Source of the DNA: Phoronis australis
Taxonomy: Eukaryota > Phoronida > Phoronidae
Assembly: GCA_002633005.1 (NCBI GenBank)
Contig: NMRA01000004.1
Coordinates: forward strand, 174,353-238,352
DNA length: 64,000 nucleotides
Reading direction: 5' to 3'
Shown here: positions 36,601 to 44,453 of the stretch, piece after piece
Layout of the letters: the number at the start of each line of letters is the position of its first letter
How positions within the stretch are numbered: the first letter of the stretch is position 1
Program-made: the position numbers and the translations under genes
Notes under the pieces: generated by a model
What the model was told of the DNA's origin: nothing
Databases searched by the model: none
The model's input: the letters and a program-made list of their open reading frames with translations, nothing else

Positions 36601-37639
36601 AGTCATTAAAGGCATAATTTTCTAAAAGCAGAGATCTTGTAAATTTTGATTTTTAACTTAAGTTTATACTAATCTGTTATGGATAAGGTCACGTGGCCAT
36701 GTCTTGGTATTGGTAAAATTTAGCGAAAAAGAAACAGGTAGTCATAGAAAGAACAATGGGATCAGCAACTTAACTAAATTTTATTTGTATAAATGATAAA
36801 GATGAAATCTCAATTGTGATGTTACAGACAAAGTGTTCATTCTCATTTAGTGTAACTTTTGAGTTTTTTTTGTATAAACCACAAAGTCTGATTTTTGTTT
36901 AGACGCTCGTGCAAAAAAGGAACAATTTAAGAAAAATTCCTAACAACATTTCTTGTTGGAGTACAATACTGTACACAAAGCATAGTATATGAAAGTTTCA
37001 TCTGAATCTGGTTCTGAAGTTAGCTAGCTGAAAATTGGACATTTTTCTAGGCTTCTACATAGCTTTAAAGAACATTATTATCTGCATTTTAACAATGAGG
37101 TTGTGTGTATTTTTAGAGTGTACAAGACTGGATTTTAAGAAGTTACGTGGTGGTCTCCATTTAAGATGTGTCTGCATTCAATGTAGTTGTCTGCAACTTA
37201 GAAGCATGATTGGCAGAGTTTTGAGAACATAGTTATATTGTTTGTACTTTCAGGTGGTACTGATTTGGACCGTTGCAATCGCCATCAGGACACTCCGGAG
37301 ATCTCGCGGAATGTCCAAGCGTATGCCACCATCCGACGTCCAACCAGAATGAAAGATCTGTCGTCATCTGCAGCAGACTTCGCCCCGCTGTACCCACACA
37401 AGAAGTCAACAGACAGGGTGTCAGAGAAATCGCGTTCACAGAGCCCAGAGCATCTAGATAACTTGAGTGGCTCAGACAGTGGTCATTTCAGCCTGGCTTC
37501 AGGTAATGATGTCTCAAAGCCTGCTTCTTTTTTGCGGACCAAAAGTGTAGATGCCTTAGAGGCGTCACAGGAAGAGTTGGAAATACAGCCTGACCAGTTG
37601 TATCCAGAATATTCCAGTTTGGCTGAAACCTGCGTTTGA
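9354..37639 (+). CDS. USP31/43: USP31/USP43-like ubiquitin carboxyl-terminal hydrolase, 3' part of gene (10 exons, 5' end outside window)
   Basis: Ten exons, each with AG acceptor and GT donor and matching phases, join to about 638 residues plus stop. In order they hold an ECPACHG zinc knuckle, a ubiquitin-like insertion, a second knuckle (RCANCKK), the HLKRFKQ strand, the catalytic histidine box (GNMQGGHYT), the following Asp strand ([11 protein letters not shown]) and a Ser-rich tail ending ETCV. This is the layout of peptidase family C19, which removes ubiquitin from proteins; USP31 and USP43 share the inserted ubiquitin-like segment. The cysteine box is missing because the first exons lie left of the window. 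I cannot separate USP31 from USP43; an invertebrate may have one gene for both. It converges with the QRICH2-like gene on the other strand. Confidence 0.9.
10884..11570. mobile_element. Possible inverted-ended element (aaggcc ends)
   Basis: Left taaggccctttccaca... and right ...gtggtaaaggcc face each other, with gaagcttc and gttccc placed symmetrically inside. The arms are diverged; a similar taaggccctttcc occurs at 1188. Confidence 0.4.
13137..13219. repeat. ATT/GTT microsatellite
   Basis: Interrupted runs of attatt, actatt and gttgtt. It creates a spurious hydrophobic open frame. Confidence 0.9.
13500..14240. repeat. Region with scattered gcatttatttgg/gaataaacgc motifs
   Basis: Phrases such as gggcatttatttgg, gggcgtttatttgg, gaataaacgcccaggcattt and gcgcttattcaa recur in both orientations. 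Probably an old, rearranged repeat; no coding sequence. Confidence 0.5.
14318..14775. mobile_element. MITE of the 490-bp family, opposite orientation
   Basis: Begins ctgtaggactcctag and contains ggattcgtatgaaactttc, the reverse complement of the family consensus. Ends degraded. Confidence 0.65.
15907..16067. repeat. Foldback element: near-perfect hairpin with about 77-bp arms
   Basis: The left arm (15907-15983) runs attattacatg...gttatccccc...tctagagcc...gtggatttt...gaattatc...cgaggggc and the right arm (15989-16067) is its inverse with a few one- or two-base differences. The loop is only about 5 bp. Confidence 0.93.
16606..16672 (+). other. tRNA-like sequence with A and B boxes, perhaps a SINE head
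   Basis: TAGTGTAGTGGTTAAAG fits an A box and GGGTTCGACCC a B box at tRNA spacing, but no full cloverleaf forms. Followed by a palindrome TATCTCACTAGTGAGATA at 16684-16701. Confidence 0.5.
18614..18810 (+). CDS. USP31/43: USP exon b: ubiquitin-like insertion
   Basis: Acceptor ctttccag, donor gtgcgt, 197 nt, phase 0 in and 2 out. Reads [20 protein letters not shown], then an acidic stretch and YAIETP, matching the segment after the first knuckle in USP31/USP43. The preceding intron is 8.9 kb. Confidence 0.9.
19201..19272 (-). tRNA. tRNA-Pro (AGG)
   Basis: 72 nt with a perfect GGCTTGT/ACAAGCC acceptor stem, intact A box, GGTTCAATTCC B box and CTCGC-TTAGGGT-GCGAG anticodon arm. A run of seven T follows on the - strand, a Pol III terminator. 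Lies inside a USP intron, antisense to the gene. Confidence 0.96.
19507..19578 (+). tRNA. tRNA-Pro (AGG)
   Basis: 72 nt, nearly identical to the copy at 19201-19272 and divergent from it (234 bp between the two 5' ends). Same acceptor stem and anticodon arm. A TTTT run follows within ten bases. Same USP intron. Confidence 0.96.
19930..20400. mobile_element. MITE of the 490-bp family, opposite orientation
   Basis: Shares tggattcgtatgaaactca, ttagaaaactg and cacatgactcaatt with the 14318 copy. Ends not clear. Confidence 0.65.
20700..20895. repeat. Dispersed repeat family C, copy 1 (others at 34310-34495 and 62505-62745)
   Basis: The three copies share, in order, a caagac(a)aa start, tcatg(g/a)c(t/c)g/aac(t)aa, caaaattctaattgc(a)-aa(t/c)g(g)ctta and gactactct. 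Loosely conserved; type unknown. Confidence 0.45.
21169..21283 (+). CDS. USP31/43: USP exon c
   Basis: Acceptor tgttacag, donor gtatgc, 115 nt, phase 2 in and 0 out. Begins [20 protein letters not shown], a motif of the USP31/USP43 insert, and ends SSNTVLQ. Confidence 0.9.
22743..22879. repeat. Alternating CA/CG microsatellite with about 20-bp higher-order unit
   Basis: Nearly pure alternating purine/pyrimidine (CACACA, CGCGCG), broken by GG every 20-23 bp (near 22779, 22799, 22819, 22843), then passes into TATATA. Confidence 0.95.
23801..23901 (+). CDS. USP31/43: USP exon d
   Basis: Acceptor tcattttcag, donor gtaagg, 101 nt, phase 0 in and 2 out. Reads [12 protein letters not shown], then [17 protein letters not shown]. 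The flow from exon c is in frame. Its function within the catalytic insert is not known from sequence. Confidence 0.85.
24789..24869 (+). CDS. USP31/43: USP exon e
   Basis: Acceptor tccattag, donor gtaagt, 81 nt, phase 2 in and 2 out. Reads [20 protein letters not shown]. The LKLYADWEP strand fits the part of the USP fold just before the second zinc knuckle. Confidence 0.87.
25303..25458 (+). other. 51-codon ORF with acidic tail, in repeat
   Basis: Open from ATG 25303 to TGA 25456-25458. Starts [20 protein letters not shown], then a run of Asp/Glu. No splice context; likely part of a repeat, since a degenerate second copy of 25327-25497 follows at about 25500-25655. Confidence 0.35.
25327..25655. 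repeat. Two-copy tandem repeat rich in GAT/GAC
   Basis: Two copies of about 165 bp share ttggcgaaattaa, a GATGAC tract, gaatatga, gatgaacaa, and atgacgaa...aatca(t)taagaaa...ggct. The second copy has lost the open frame. Confidence 0.8.
26041..26500. promoter_or_regulatory. Intronic block dense in YY1-, ETS- and NRF1-like motifs, with an A-rich end
   Basis: CCGCCATCTT occurs at 26041, 26207 and 26359; ETS-type ACTTCCGG or its reverse at 26058, 26221, 26255 and the palindrome ACTTCCGGAAGT at 26404; and TGCGCATGCGCG (NRF1-like) at 26182. The block ends near 26485 in an A-rich run. It may be the promoter part of a retroelement rather than of the USP gene. Confidence 0.5.
26820..26946 (+). CDS. 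USP31/43: USP exon f, whose 3' end and splice donor are the first unit of a tandem repeat
   Basis: Acceptor tgactacag, donor gtaatc, 127 nt, phase 2 in and 0 out. Encodes a charged linker then [16 protein letters not shown], the conserved helix before the second knuckle. The last 36 exon bases and the first part of the intron recur four more times downstream (see the tandem repeat entry). Confidence 0.9.
26911..27390 (+). repeat. Tandem repeat (about 102 bp, 5 units) spanning an exon end and splice donor
   Basis: Units begin at 26911, 27011, 27144, 27246 and about 27349. Each starts with a version of gatcagtgttttcaactgta, which in unit 1 is coding, then a version of the exon end and donor, then a G-rich block with gaggggc/gagtttt. 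Unit 3 is shifted by an extra internal duplication of about 30 bp in unit 2. Confidence 0.9.
27667..27789 (+). CDS. USP31/43: USP exon g: second zinc knuckle
   Basis: Acceptor tatgttag, donor gtactg, 123 nt, phase 0 both ends. Encodes [17 protein letters not shown] with the second CxxC, then [14 protein letters not shown], the strand found in nearly all USPs just upstream of the histidine box region. Confidence 0.95.
28398..29790. repeat. CpG-richer non-coding block with (t)aataagcgcccc-like ends
   Basis: Opens with taaccgcccatgcccctata then agcgccccccc, and closes with aaccgcctagggttataata then agcacccccc. GC and CpG content are visibly higher than around it. No splice-supported coding frame. 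Probably one inserted element. Confidence 0.45.
30124..30363 (-). mobile_element. tRNA-derived SINE, copy 1
   Basis: On the - strand the head reads GGCAGTGTGGCCTAGTGTGA (A-box-like) and TTTCGAGTCC (B-box-like), followed by a body with ggtgatcagtgc and an AT-rich end. Aligns over its whole length with 62240-62475. Confidence 0.8.
31294..31366 (-). tRNA. tRNA-Phe (GAA)
   Basis: 73 nt, GCCGAAA acceptor stem, AGCTCAGTTGGGAGAGCG D arm, ACTGAAGATCT anticodon loop with GAA, and intact T arm. Essentially the standard animal tRNA-Phe. Confidence 0.96.
31611..31637 (+). pseudogene. 5' half relic of tRNA-Phe
   Basis: GGAATAGCTAAGTTGGGAGA resembles the first third of tRNA-Phe and then the match stops. 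It sits in the same flank as the decayed copy at 33103-33175. Confidence 0.7.
31791..31863 (+). tRNA. tRNA-Phe (GAA)
   Basis: 73 nt with all stems intact and anticodon GAA; T arm GGTTCAAACCC. A T-rich tract (attttatttttt) follows. Opposite in strand to its neighbours. Confidence 0.95.
32205..32265 (-). pseudogene. tRNA-Phe pseudogene with T-arm deletion
   Basis: 61 nt instead of 73: about 12 nt of the T arm are gone and the acceptor stem has changes (TCGAC). D and anticodon arms remain. Confidence 0.9.
32779..32851 (-). tRNA. tRNA-Phe (GAA)
   Basis: 73 nt; differs from the 31294 copy by G to A at position 26, between the D and anticodon stems, which should be tolerated. Part of the duplicated unit. 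Confidence 0.93.
33103..33175 (+). pseudogene. Decayed tRNA-Phe copy
   Basis: Aligns over 73 nt with the + strand copy, but the acceptor stem and B box (GGTGCAATCCC) are altered and the D arm has CTAAG for CTCAG. Confidence 0.85.
33513..33585 (-). tRNA. tRNA-Phe (GAA)
   Basis: 73 nt, all stems intact, anticodon GAA, matching the 31294 copy. Confidence 0.95.
33952..34023 (+). tRNA. tRNA-Pro (TGG)
   Basis: 72 nt, same body as the AGG copies but with loop TTTGGGT, giving anticodon TGG. Intact stems, GGTTCGATTCC B box and a long T run right after the 3' end. In the USP intron before the histidine-box exon. Confidence 0.96.
34310..34495. repeat. Dispersed repeat family C, copy 2
   Basis: agggcagcaaaattctaatt and gcagaatggcttagccacc match the copies at 20700 and 62505. 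Confidence 0.5.
34729..34942 (+). CDS. USP31/43: USP exon h: catalytic histidine box
   Basis: Acceptor ccccacttag, donor gtatgt, 214 nt, phase 0 in and 1 out. Encodes [19 protein letters not shown], a basic histidine-rich insertion ([11 protein letters not shown]), then [19 protein letters not shown], where the H of GGHYT is the general base of the cysteine-protease triad. The upstream 6.9-kb intron hosts the tRNA cluster. Confidence 0.95.
35826..35921. repeat. 49-bp tandem duplication
   Basis: Two units with cttgttac(g/a)gc(t/c)tatcag and tgcaccaagcctggtgttaa; recent because nearly identical. Confidence 0.93.
36148..36387 (+). CDS. USP31/43: USP exon i: catalytic Asp strand and domain end
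   Basis: Acceptor cattttcag, donor gtaagt, 240 nt, phase 1 in and 1 out. Encodes [20 protein letters not shown], with the third triad residue in SFDD, then [11 protein letters not shown], the closing strand of the USP fold. After that the chain becomes Ser/Lys-rich and probably disordered. Confidence 0.94.
36536..37065. mobile_element. MITE of the same 490-bp family
   Basis: TA-flanked ends AAGTTTTGTAG and CTACATAGCTT, with shared internal phrases (aatgtctacaaaa, ggtcacgtggc, aaaatttag). Same orientation as 50771-51258. In the last USP intron. Confidence 0.75.
37254..37639 (+). CDS. USP31/43: USP terminal exon: disordered tail and stop
   Basis: Acceptor tactttcag, phase 1 in, TGA at 37637-37639. 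The 127-codon tail is rich in Ser, Asp and Arg and ends SSLAETCV. The last residues fit a class I PDZ ligand (T at -2, V at 0). The tail after the catalytic domain is far shorter than in human USP31 or USP43. The upstream in-frame ATG at 37238 is intronic. Confidence 0.9.
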
Positions 37640-38147
37640 CGGTGTTGAAAATTGTTTCAGTTGTATAGAGAGGCGGTTGAGGAGTTTTGGGTGACTGTAC
37701 AGGACTAGCATCTTATTATTTTGAACGTCAGATAGCTTCAACATGTATGCTTTGAAATGTTTTAAGAGGTGCGTTTTCAATCCTCAGTAAGTGCTGAATC
37801 GTGGGTTGTGCAGATAATGTTCGTTCATTCTTTAAGCATGATTAATGTTTCAGATGCCATGTAAATGCTTTTAAATTGAAACTTAAAATTTTCTGTTAAT
37901 TTTTTACTTTTGCATTGCTTATAAATATTTTCCATTTGTTGGTACAAAGACAATGATAGGATATTAGTATTAGTTTTACTTCATGGGCTTTTGTTGTAGC
38001 CAGTTTTTACTTTAGTGTATAGCTGTCTAGGTGACTTTTTTAATTTGGATTATTGTTGATTCAAAGTAATGTTGGTTTCAGATTTTAAACCAGTATTTTA
38101 AGAATTCATCAGACTGTTATATTGCTCAGTAAGTTTTCAGATAAGCA

Positions 38148-38153
38148 AATAAA
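38148..38153 (+). promoter_or_regulatory. Possible polyadenylation signal for the USP gene
   Basis: AATAAA about 510 nt after the stop. A further AATAAA at 39698-39703 could serve a longer 3' UTR. Which is used cannot be told from sequence. Confidence 0.45.
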
Positions 38154-39939
38154 CTTAATTTCAAAAGTTATCATATAAATTTTGACATTCTGTTTTTCTT
38201 GTCTGTTGTGTTTTAAATTCTACAACTTCTTCAGAATAATGCCAATGGTCTGTTTCGGGTCATTTAAAAATTGTGCAAGTTTTAGTTAAAAGCTAGATGT
38301 TATTTTCAGCTTTACTGGTGCTCATGTGGTAATAAGAGACTTTATTACTGACTGGCTTGCAGTGCTAGCTTGTCTTACTTTTTTGAAAGTGTAAGAATTG
38401 CCAAATAGTGTTGATGTGTTATTTTCCTTCAGTTTGGTAGAGCGTTGTATATTTTAATTTTCATCAACTGAAGATTTTTAGTTCGTACAGATTGCGCAAA
38501 GCTCTTAGACAATATGTCATCAGGTTAGTCTTAACCCTAGTGAGTGGACTGAGGCAGCAGCTTTACCTGTAGATGTTTCCATTTAAATTGTGCTCTCAGC
38601 TGTGTGTTCATTCATAACACCGTGGTATTTTCGCAGCCTCAGATTTCCCCTTGGAGGTGGAAGTTGTCACTGCATGTGCACTCTTCAGTCATACAGCAAG
38701 TCATATGACTTTCAAAATGGAGAATGGTTGGAGGTGTGACTGAATTTCGCACTTGTGCAGATAATGTGCTCTTCTGAGGAAAAATATGAGATGTTGAAAA
38801 TGCCTGAGGTGGTGCAAATCCTGAGTGTTTAGAGTTGCAACACTGGCTGTTCATAGCTGGTTCATGGTGCTGAAATCTGTGTTAACCATGGGTCAGTGTT
38901 TACAGGGCTGACTCGTGTGCATACGTGCTGGCCAATTACCACTGAGGGTTCACAGTGCTAAAAAGTCCCTGAGATTTGGGTTAGCGTTGAATGTTTTTAC
39001 TTAATTTTTGCTTTTGCACTAGCCAGATGTAAAATTACATTCTCATTTGCATAAAATACCATTTTAGAAACAAGTCACAGGTGTTAAAGTTTGACTGGGG
39101 TAGGCCAAGCTTATTTTTTTTTGCTTCCCTTGTGCAACCATGTGTAAAGTATGTTAATGACCAAGCAAAAAATTATTTCAATTTTACGTACAAAAATAAC
39201 AAAAATGGGTGTCGGACCAAAAACAAACATTTCAGTTCCAATCTATCTTTTCATTTCGTAGTGCAAGAATGGTGATGGGAAACGAAGGAATCTTTAAGCG
39301 TGGCATTTCGGAAATTTGTTTTTGTATTGTCAAGTGTTCTTTGTTTAGGTTATGAGAAGTGGCGCTGTGCATCCCTTGATTTAGTTGAACACTTTCAAGC
39401 AAAAGGACTAGTTTTCTTACTTTTGACGTAAATTTTATTTGTAAATGTCAGTTTACGGAAACCGGTCTTAGGTAGCAACGGAATGAGACTCATGGCTCTG
39501 AAGGATTGACTAATTGCAACTTAGGAATTCAAGAGGCCTTAATGTAATGTTGACTTATTGTTTGCTTTAAAACCATTACTTAAACACCTTTGTTTGATCA
39601 ACAGATCACAAACAGTAGTTCTCATATAGTACTGAAGGTGGCAGGCTGCTCCAAGGTCTCCTGTGAATTACTGCAAAAATGGATTTTTGTCCCCAAAAAT
39701 AAAGTTCTGTGAGACAAAACGACCAATTGTCTTGCCTTTCCTGGGAATCACTGTACTGAACATCAACAGGGATTTGAATTTTATTGCTTTGTTTGGCTTT
39801 TTATGTTGAAGGTGTTTATATTTTAGGATTGCCATTTTTTGTAATGAACTATGAATTGGTGTCCGGTGTTATTGAAATTCCCTCTACATTTGCTTTTTAC
39901 TTGTGAGACTTAAGTACAATTACGGGAAAGTTGTCTCAG

Positions 39940-40150
39940 ACTAGAACAAAAATAATGGCCAAAATTGTCATTTTCTTTCATTTTCAAAAATGTTCAGTTC
40001 AATTTCATGGAATGTTGATGACAAACAATACTAAATAATGAAGTAAAATTGTCTTCTTGTTTACTCTTATAGAAAAGTGTTGAAATAAAATTTTCATGCT
40101 CCGCCATATCGAGTTCTAAATTGAAGAAACTTTGCCCTGTATTGTAGTGT
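39940..40150. mobile_element. Copy of the TACAGTAAAG repeat in the intergenic region
   Basis: gaacaaaaataatggccaaaa and ctccgccatatcgagttctaa match the family. Ends degraded. Confidence 0.55.
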
Positions 40151-40904
40151 ATGAACTTAATTTGGTTGCTTTCCCCTTGGCTGTTATTCTCTAAATACTA
40201 CTTACTTCATGGACATTGCAGTATTGTGCAGTCAAGAAAAAGAAGAATTTGATATTTTATCACTATTTATTGTAATAAAATGTAATGAATTACCTTTACT
40301 TTGTTTTGCTTTTAAACAGAAGTTCTTATTTCTTCCAGAGAATTCAACAATCAATCCAGTTACACTAATCTTTATAAACATCACTTAAATCAGATATCTC
40401 AGCACAACTTTTTATTAAAAAGTACACTGTTAATCACTTCCTTGTTTCGTCATTGAATGTGAACCTATTCACTGCTCAACTATGAAATACAATAGAACAT
40501 GAAACGGCAAGATATCAATATTTGGACACTGTATTATTATGCCAAGTGTGCGTCATGGTAAAGCCTCGCAAGAACAAAAGTGGATATTCACCAGCAACAA
40601 GCCGAGAGCAAAGCTAAATACATTCATGGATTATTACACTTTTGGAATACCTAGCGTTGCGCACAGATATACACAAACAACGGTCAGACCTAAAAACAAG
40701 CAGAGCATTTATGAAGGCAGAAAGGTAGATTTGGTGTGTATTGACAAAACATTCCTCGAAGTTGGCAGAACGTTTAGCACTACAATGTACACTAATTAAT
40801 TTATCATAACTCAAATTTAAAGCAAATCGGAAAAGTTTATGCATGCAAAAATACCTTCGGTGTTATATCAAAACATCTTTGCATAAGTAGCACAAAATCT
40901 CACC

Positions 40905-41120
40905 AATTTCAGACAAAAACAATCGCTAAAATTACACTTTTTCAATTCCAAGGGCTTCTAAGATTGTCGTGAATGTTTGCATTTTTTTAAACCATTGTCT
41001 GGTGGTAGCTATGGCCCATAACTTGAACACGGAAGAGCATTAAATTAGTGCTTCTTAGCTTTTACGAAAAAAATGAGAAAAATCTGCCATATTGTGTCAA
41101 ATTGACGAGACTTTACTGTA
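40905..41120. mobile_element. Copy of the TACAGTAAAG repeat with intact right end
   Basis: acaaaaacaatcgctaaaatt at the left and atctgccatattgtgtcaaa then GAGACTTTACTGTA at 41107-41120 on the right. In the intergenic region. Confidence 0.6.
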
Positions 41121-41632
41121 ATTTTTACTTCAAACACTGGGAACAGCATAAGAGTAATGCATGGAATTGTGGGGTTTTGACATTCAGTGCATCCACAATG
41201 TTGAACTTAAAACAGTACTGAATAGGAATTGAAACTAAGCGGTTTTCATTCATGTCATTTGACTAGCCGCAATACACAGAGACAGGGTATCTAATAAATA
41301 TAGTAACTATACTTGGCACACGTTAAACACCATATAATTAAATGCAGAAATTTTTACATTGTACTTTGTGGCAGCATCATCGTATATCACATAAAGTAAT
41401 GACAAAGTGTTACTTGTAGAAACAACTGTCCAGCAAACGATAACGTTTTATACCATGCATAGATTGGTCCATATTAAATTTGGGTCTAAAGACTAATAAA
41501 ACACTAAAATCACGATAAATCACAGATTGAGCAAGTTTGACATTTTGACACATTACACTTAATATCACGGATAGAGTGTGTCTTGGAAGGAATTGAGATA
41601 AGTACTATACAACAGAGGAAAAATTGAAAAGT

Positions 41633-41638
41633 TTTATT
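41633..41638 (-). promoter_or_regulatory. Polyadenylation signal for the QRICH2-like gene
   Basis: AATAAA on the - strand about 140 nt after the stop codon, the nearest canonical hexamer. Confidence 0.6.
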
Positions 41639-41775
41639 ATACAAAGGATGGGATCCATATCAACCTGCATAGTTTTAAACACAGATGGCACATTAATAAG
41701 ATATCTATTGTGCACAGAAAACAGTTGCATCAGACTTCTACAAAACTATTCCTAAATATTCAACTACCATTTCCT

Positions 41776-42232
41776 CTACTGTTCCACTTGGACCTCCGTA
41801 TTCTGTGGAGTCATCTGATCGTCTGCTTCTGACTCGGGGGCTGGTGCAGGTGTATGTACCTCAATCACAGGTCGCTCTGTCTGGTCGACTTCATCTATAG
41901 TTACCTCTACTCCTTCATTCACAGCATTTTGCAGTGGTGACTCCGTGCGTGCTGACTGTGGGCGATTAGTCAGTCTTCCAGAGCCAGTACGTGGCCCGCT
42001 TCTGGCGGACACAGGTCGAGCCGGTGACACCTGTGGGCGACTAGAGCGATTATTACGTGGGACCACCGTCTGCGGTCGTGCAGGAGGTGGACTAGGCTGC
42101 TGCGGAGGTGTCTCTTGCTGCTGTGATGTCTGAGATGTCTGAGACGGCAGATTTGGCAGCTGGTTTTGATTACGATCAAGGCGGCCCTTGTATATATGGC
42201 CATCGGCACCCTGAATGTCTCGCTCATTCTCC
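41776..42232 (-). CDS. QRICH2: QRICH2-like terminal exon
   Basis: Acceptor ctttttccag, phase 2 in, TAG stop at 41776-41778. Begins ENERDIQGADGHIYKGRLDR, where GADGHIYKGRLDR closes the conserved region. The rest (about 130 residues) is Gln/Pro/Ser/Arg-rich and disordered, with repeated SRPQ/ARPxS units, and ends EVQVEQ. Confidence 0.95.
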
Positions 42233-44421
42233 CTGGAAAAAGATAACAGAATGGAAAACGATCATAGACAATAATAAAAAGTACATATCAGGAGACCAAT
42301 GCTTGAAATCATTATTTTTATCTTTAAAGGATTGGCATTGATTATTAGAATGTATTGTGAGATAAAGATCACAGAAGTCCATGGAAATTCATGTGAGGTA
42401 TATTCAAAAGAGCAAAATTTACAGCTCATTTAAAAAAAGTTTTTAGTTATTATATAATGTAGAGTGTAACAAAATTTTCTTTTTGAAAATTTAAAACTTT
42501 TAGTCAACAATTTGAAGCTGTATTGTATCTCTTATGAAATGTTGGCCAATAAACAAATTAAATAAATTACCAGAAAAATGAACAACTTCCGACTCCTTAA
42601 AACACAGTATTAGAAAAGAAAAAGTTTCGTACTTTGGGGCAACAAAACCAGTGTCATCTATGAACACTTCTCGAAGGTTAGTGAGCCGTGTGGTTCTACG
42701 ATGAGGGAATGTTGTGGTGTGAGTTCCGCCGCAGGATCGCTGGGTGGAGTAGTAGTCAACGCCATCTGGGTTCAGCAAACTGAAATATATTGCAGGGTGA
42801 ACATTACCAGGAGTATGTAACCACTAAAGAGCGTGAATGACCAATTATGTTCAATAGAGTACAGCTAAAGAGAGTGTGCATTGAAAATGAAACCACATTT
42901 TGTTAATGTTAATAAGTCAACACAGAAAAGGCTAGTTCATTTATACAGTTTAGTTAGAGTAGAAAAACTATAGTTGGTGAATATTGAGATGAATGTGACT
43001 ATTAAAATGTAAGGAAACAGTCTGTGAAATCCTCAAGGTCTAGTTATAAATCAGAAACAGTAGAGTAAGCTGATAGTAGATTTACAAGCTAGGTTACTGC
43101 TAAAATCTAAGGTCGTGCAGCAGTGAAACAAATTCCAAACTAATCCAGTGCATTTAACACTCACTCAAACTAAGACATACACGCAAAAACAACCACACTT
43201 GACAATGAATAAAAGACTGTGTTCGTTAAGAAAATGCCACACACATGCAAAAGCACAAAAAAGTAATTTTTAGCGAATTAATGAAACTATGGATGCAACA
43301 AAACAGGAGAATATGCCATGCACTTTAGGGTACAACAAGACTTTGCTTCATTGGGGCGGATCTACTTTTTTGGGAGGAGGGATGTATTCCCTATCAAGGC
43401 TGAATTTTTTTCTTCCCAAGAAAATTAAGAAACTTATAGTGACCATACAAGTCACTGAACCCCCTTAGATCCACTCCTGGTTAAGCATTGGTGCACGTAT
43501 AACAAGCTAAACTCCATGTCAATTGATTATACCTGTCCATCCTGTCAGAAGAGAAGAATACAAAAAGTGATCAAATTATTAAAAATATAAAAGCAAAGTA
43601 AAAAGTGGAATATAAAGATTCAAATGCGTAATATAGGCAAGTCTTTCAAAAAGAATTTTCTAAAGCATGTATGTTCAGTGTCGCAAGTGTCCATCACGGT
43701 GACGCAGAAAAGCCTCTGAACCGAGTGATCAGTACATGCAGCCGAAGTAGAATGCGGTCAGTGAGACTTACATGCGTTTTTTACCAACAGTGGTGTTACC
43801 AAGGGTAGATCCAAAATGTACGTAAAATGCTCGCAAATCCCTATTACGTAGTCGAGCAAACTCTTGCTCCTTAACAGCGCGATCGAAATTAGCCGTCTGT
43901 CGCCCTTGGTTACGTGGGCTACAGTAAGAAGTACAGATGATTACTAACACACTCTGGCACATTATTTTGTCAGTCATATACTTTGTGCTGGTTAGTGGAT
44001 ATTAGTTCACTAGGATTATAAGGAAAATTAGTCTGTTGAGATAACAGTGTTATATGCTTATGAATTCTACTCTGTTGAGTATAGCAATTGACCGTATACC
44101 TGGTGAATTAATAGTGCAGTGGGCCCAACCATGAGGCCTGCGAATGTCTGATGCACCGCACATGACATCAGACCACCTGCAATCTTTTTTGTTGAATAAA
44201 TACGCCCCGTTTTATATATTTTTGACATTTGTTTCTGATACACCGAACACGTTGATAGAATATTTTCTTTGAGTTCTAATCAAGCTTGGCATGCATGCTC
44301 TTGAACAATGCAGATGCAAAAATGAAATAATTTGGTTGGATGTTAATTTGAATAAAAGCTATGAAATAATTTGGTTGGATGTCAATTTGAATAAAAGCTA
44401 CTCAACAAAATAAGACTCAAT

Positions 44422-44453
<32 letters not shown>

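Larger units (their letters stand above)
37640..41775. other. 3' UTRs and spacer between convergent genes
   Basis: Contains the USP 3' UTR, the polyadenylation hexamers noted above, two copies of the TACAGTAAAG repeat and an 86-codon open frame at 40539-40799 that has no recognised similarity. Confidence 0.6.

Noticed and set aside
37238-37253. ATG at 37238 as a separate gene start
   Set aside because: It is intronic; phase 1 splicing from exon i runs straight into the tail.
40539-40799. 86-codon frame between the convergent genes
   Set aside because: Composition is plausible for a protein, but there is no homology, no promoter evidence and an open frame also runs on the other strand.
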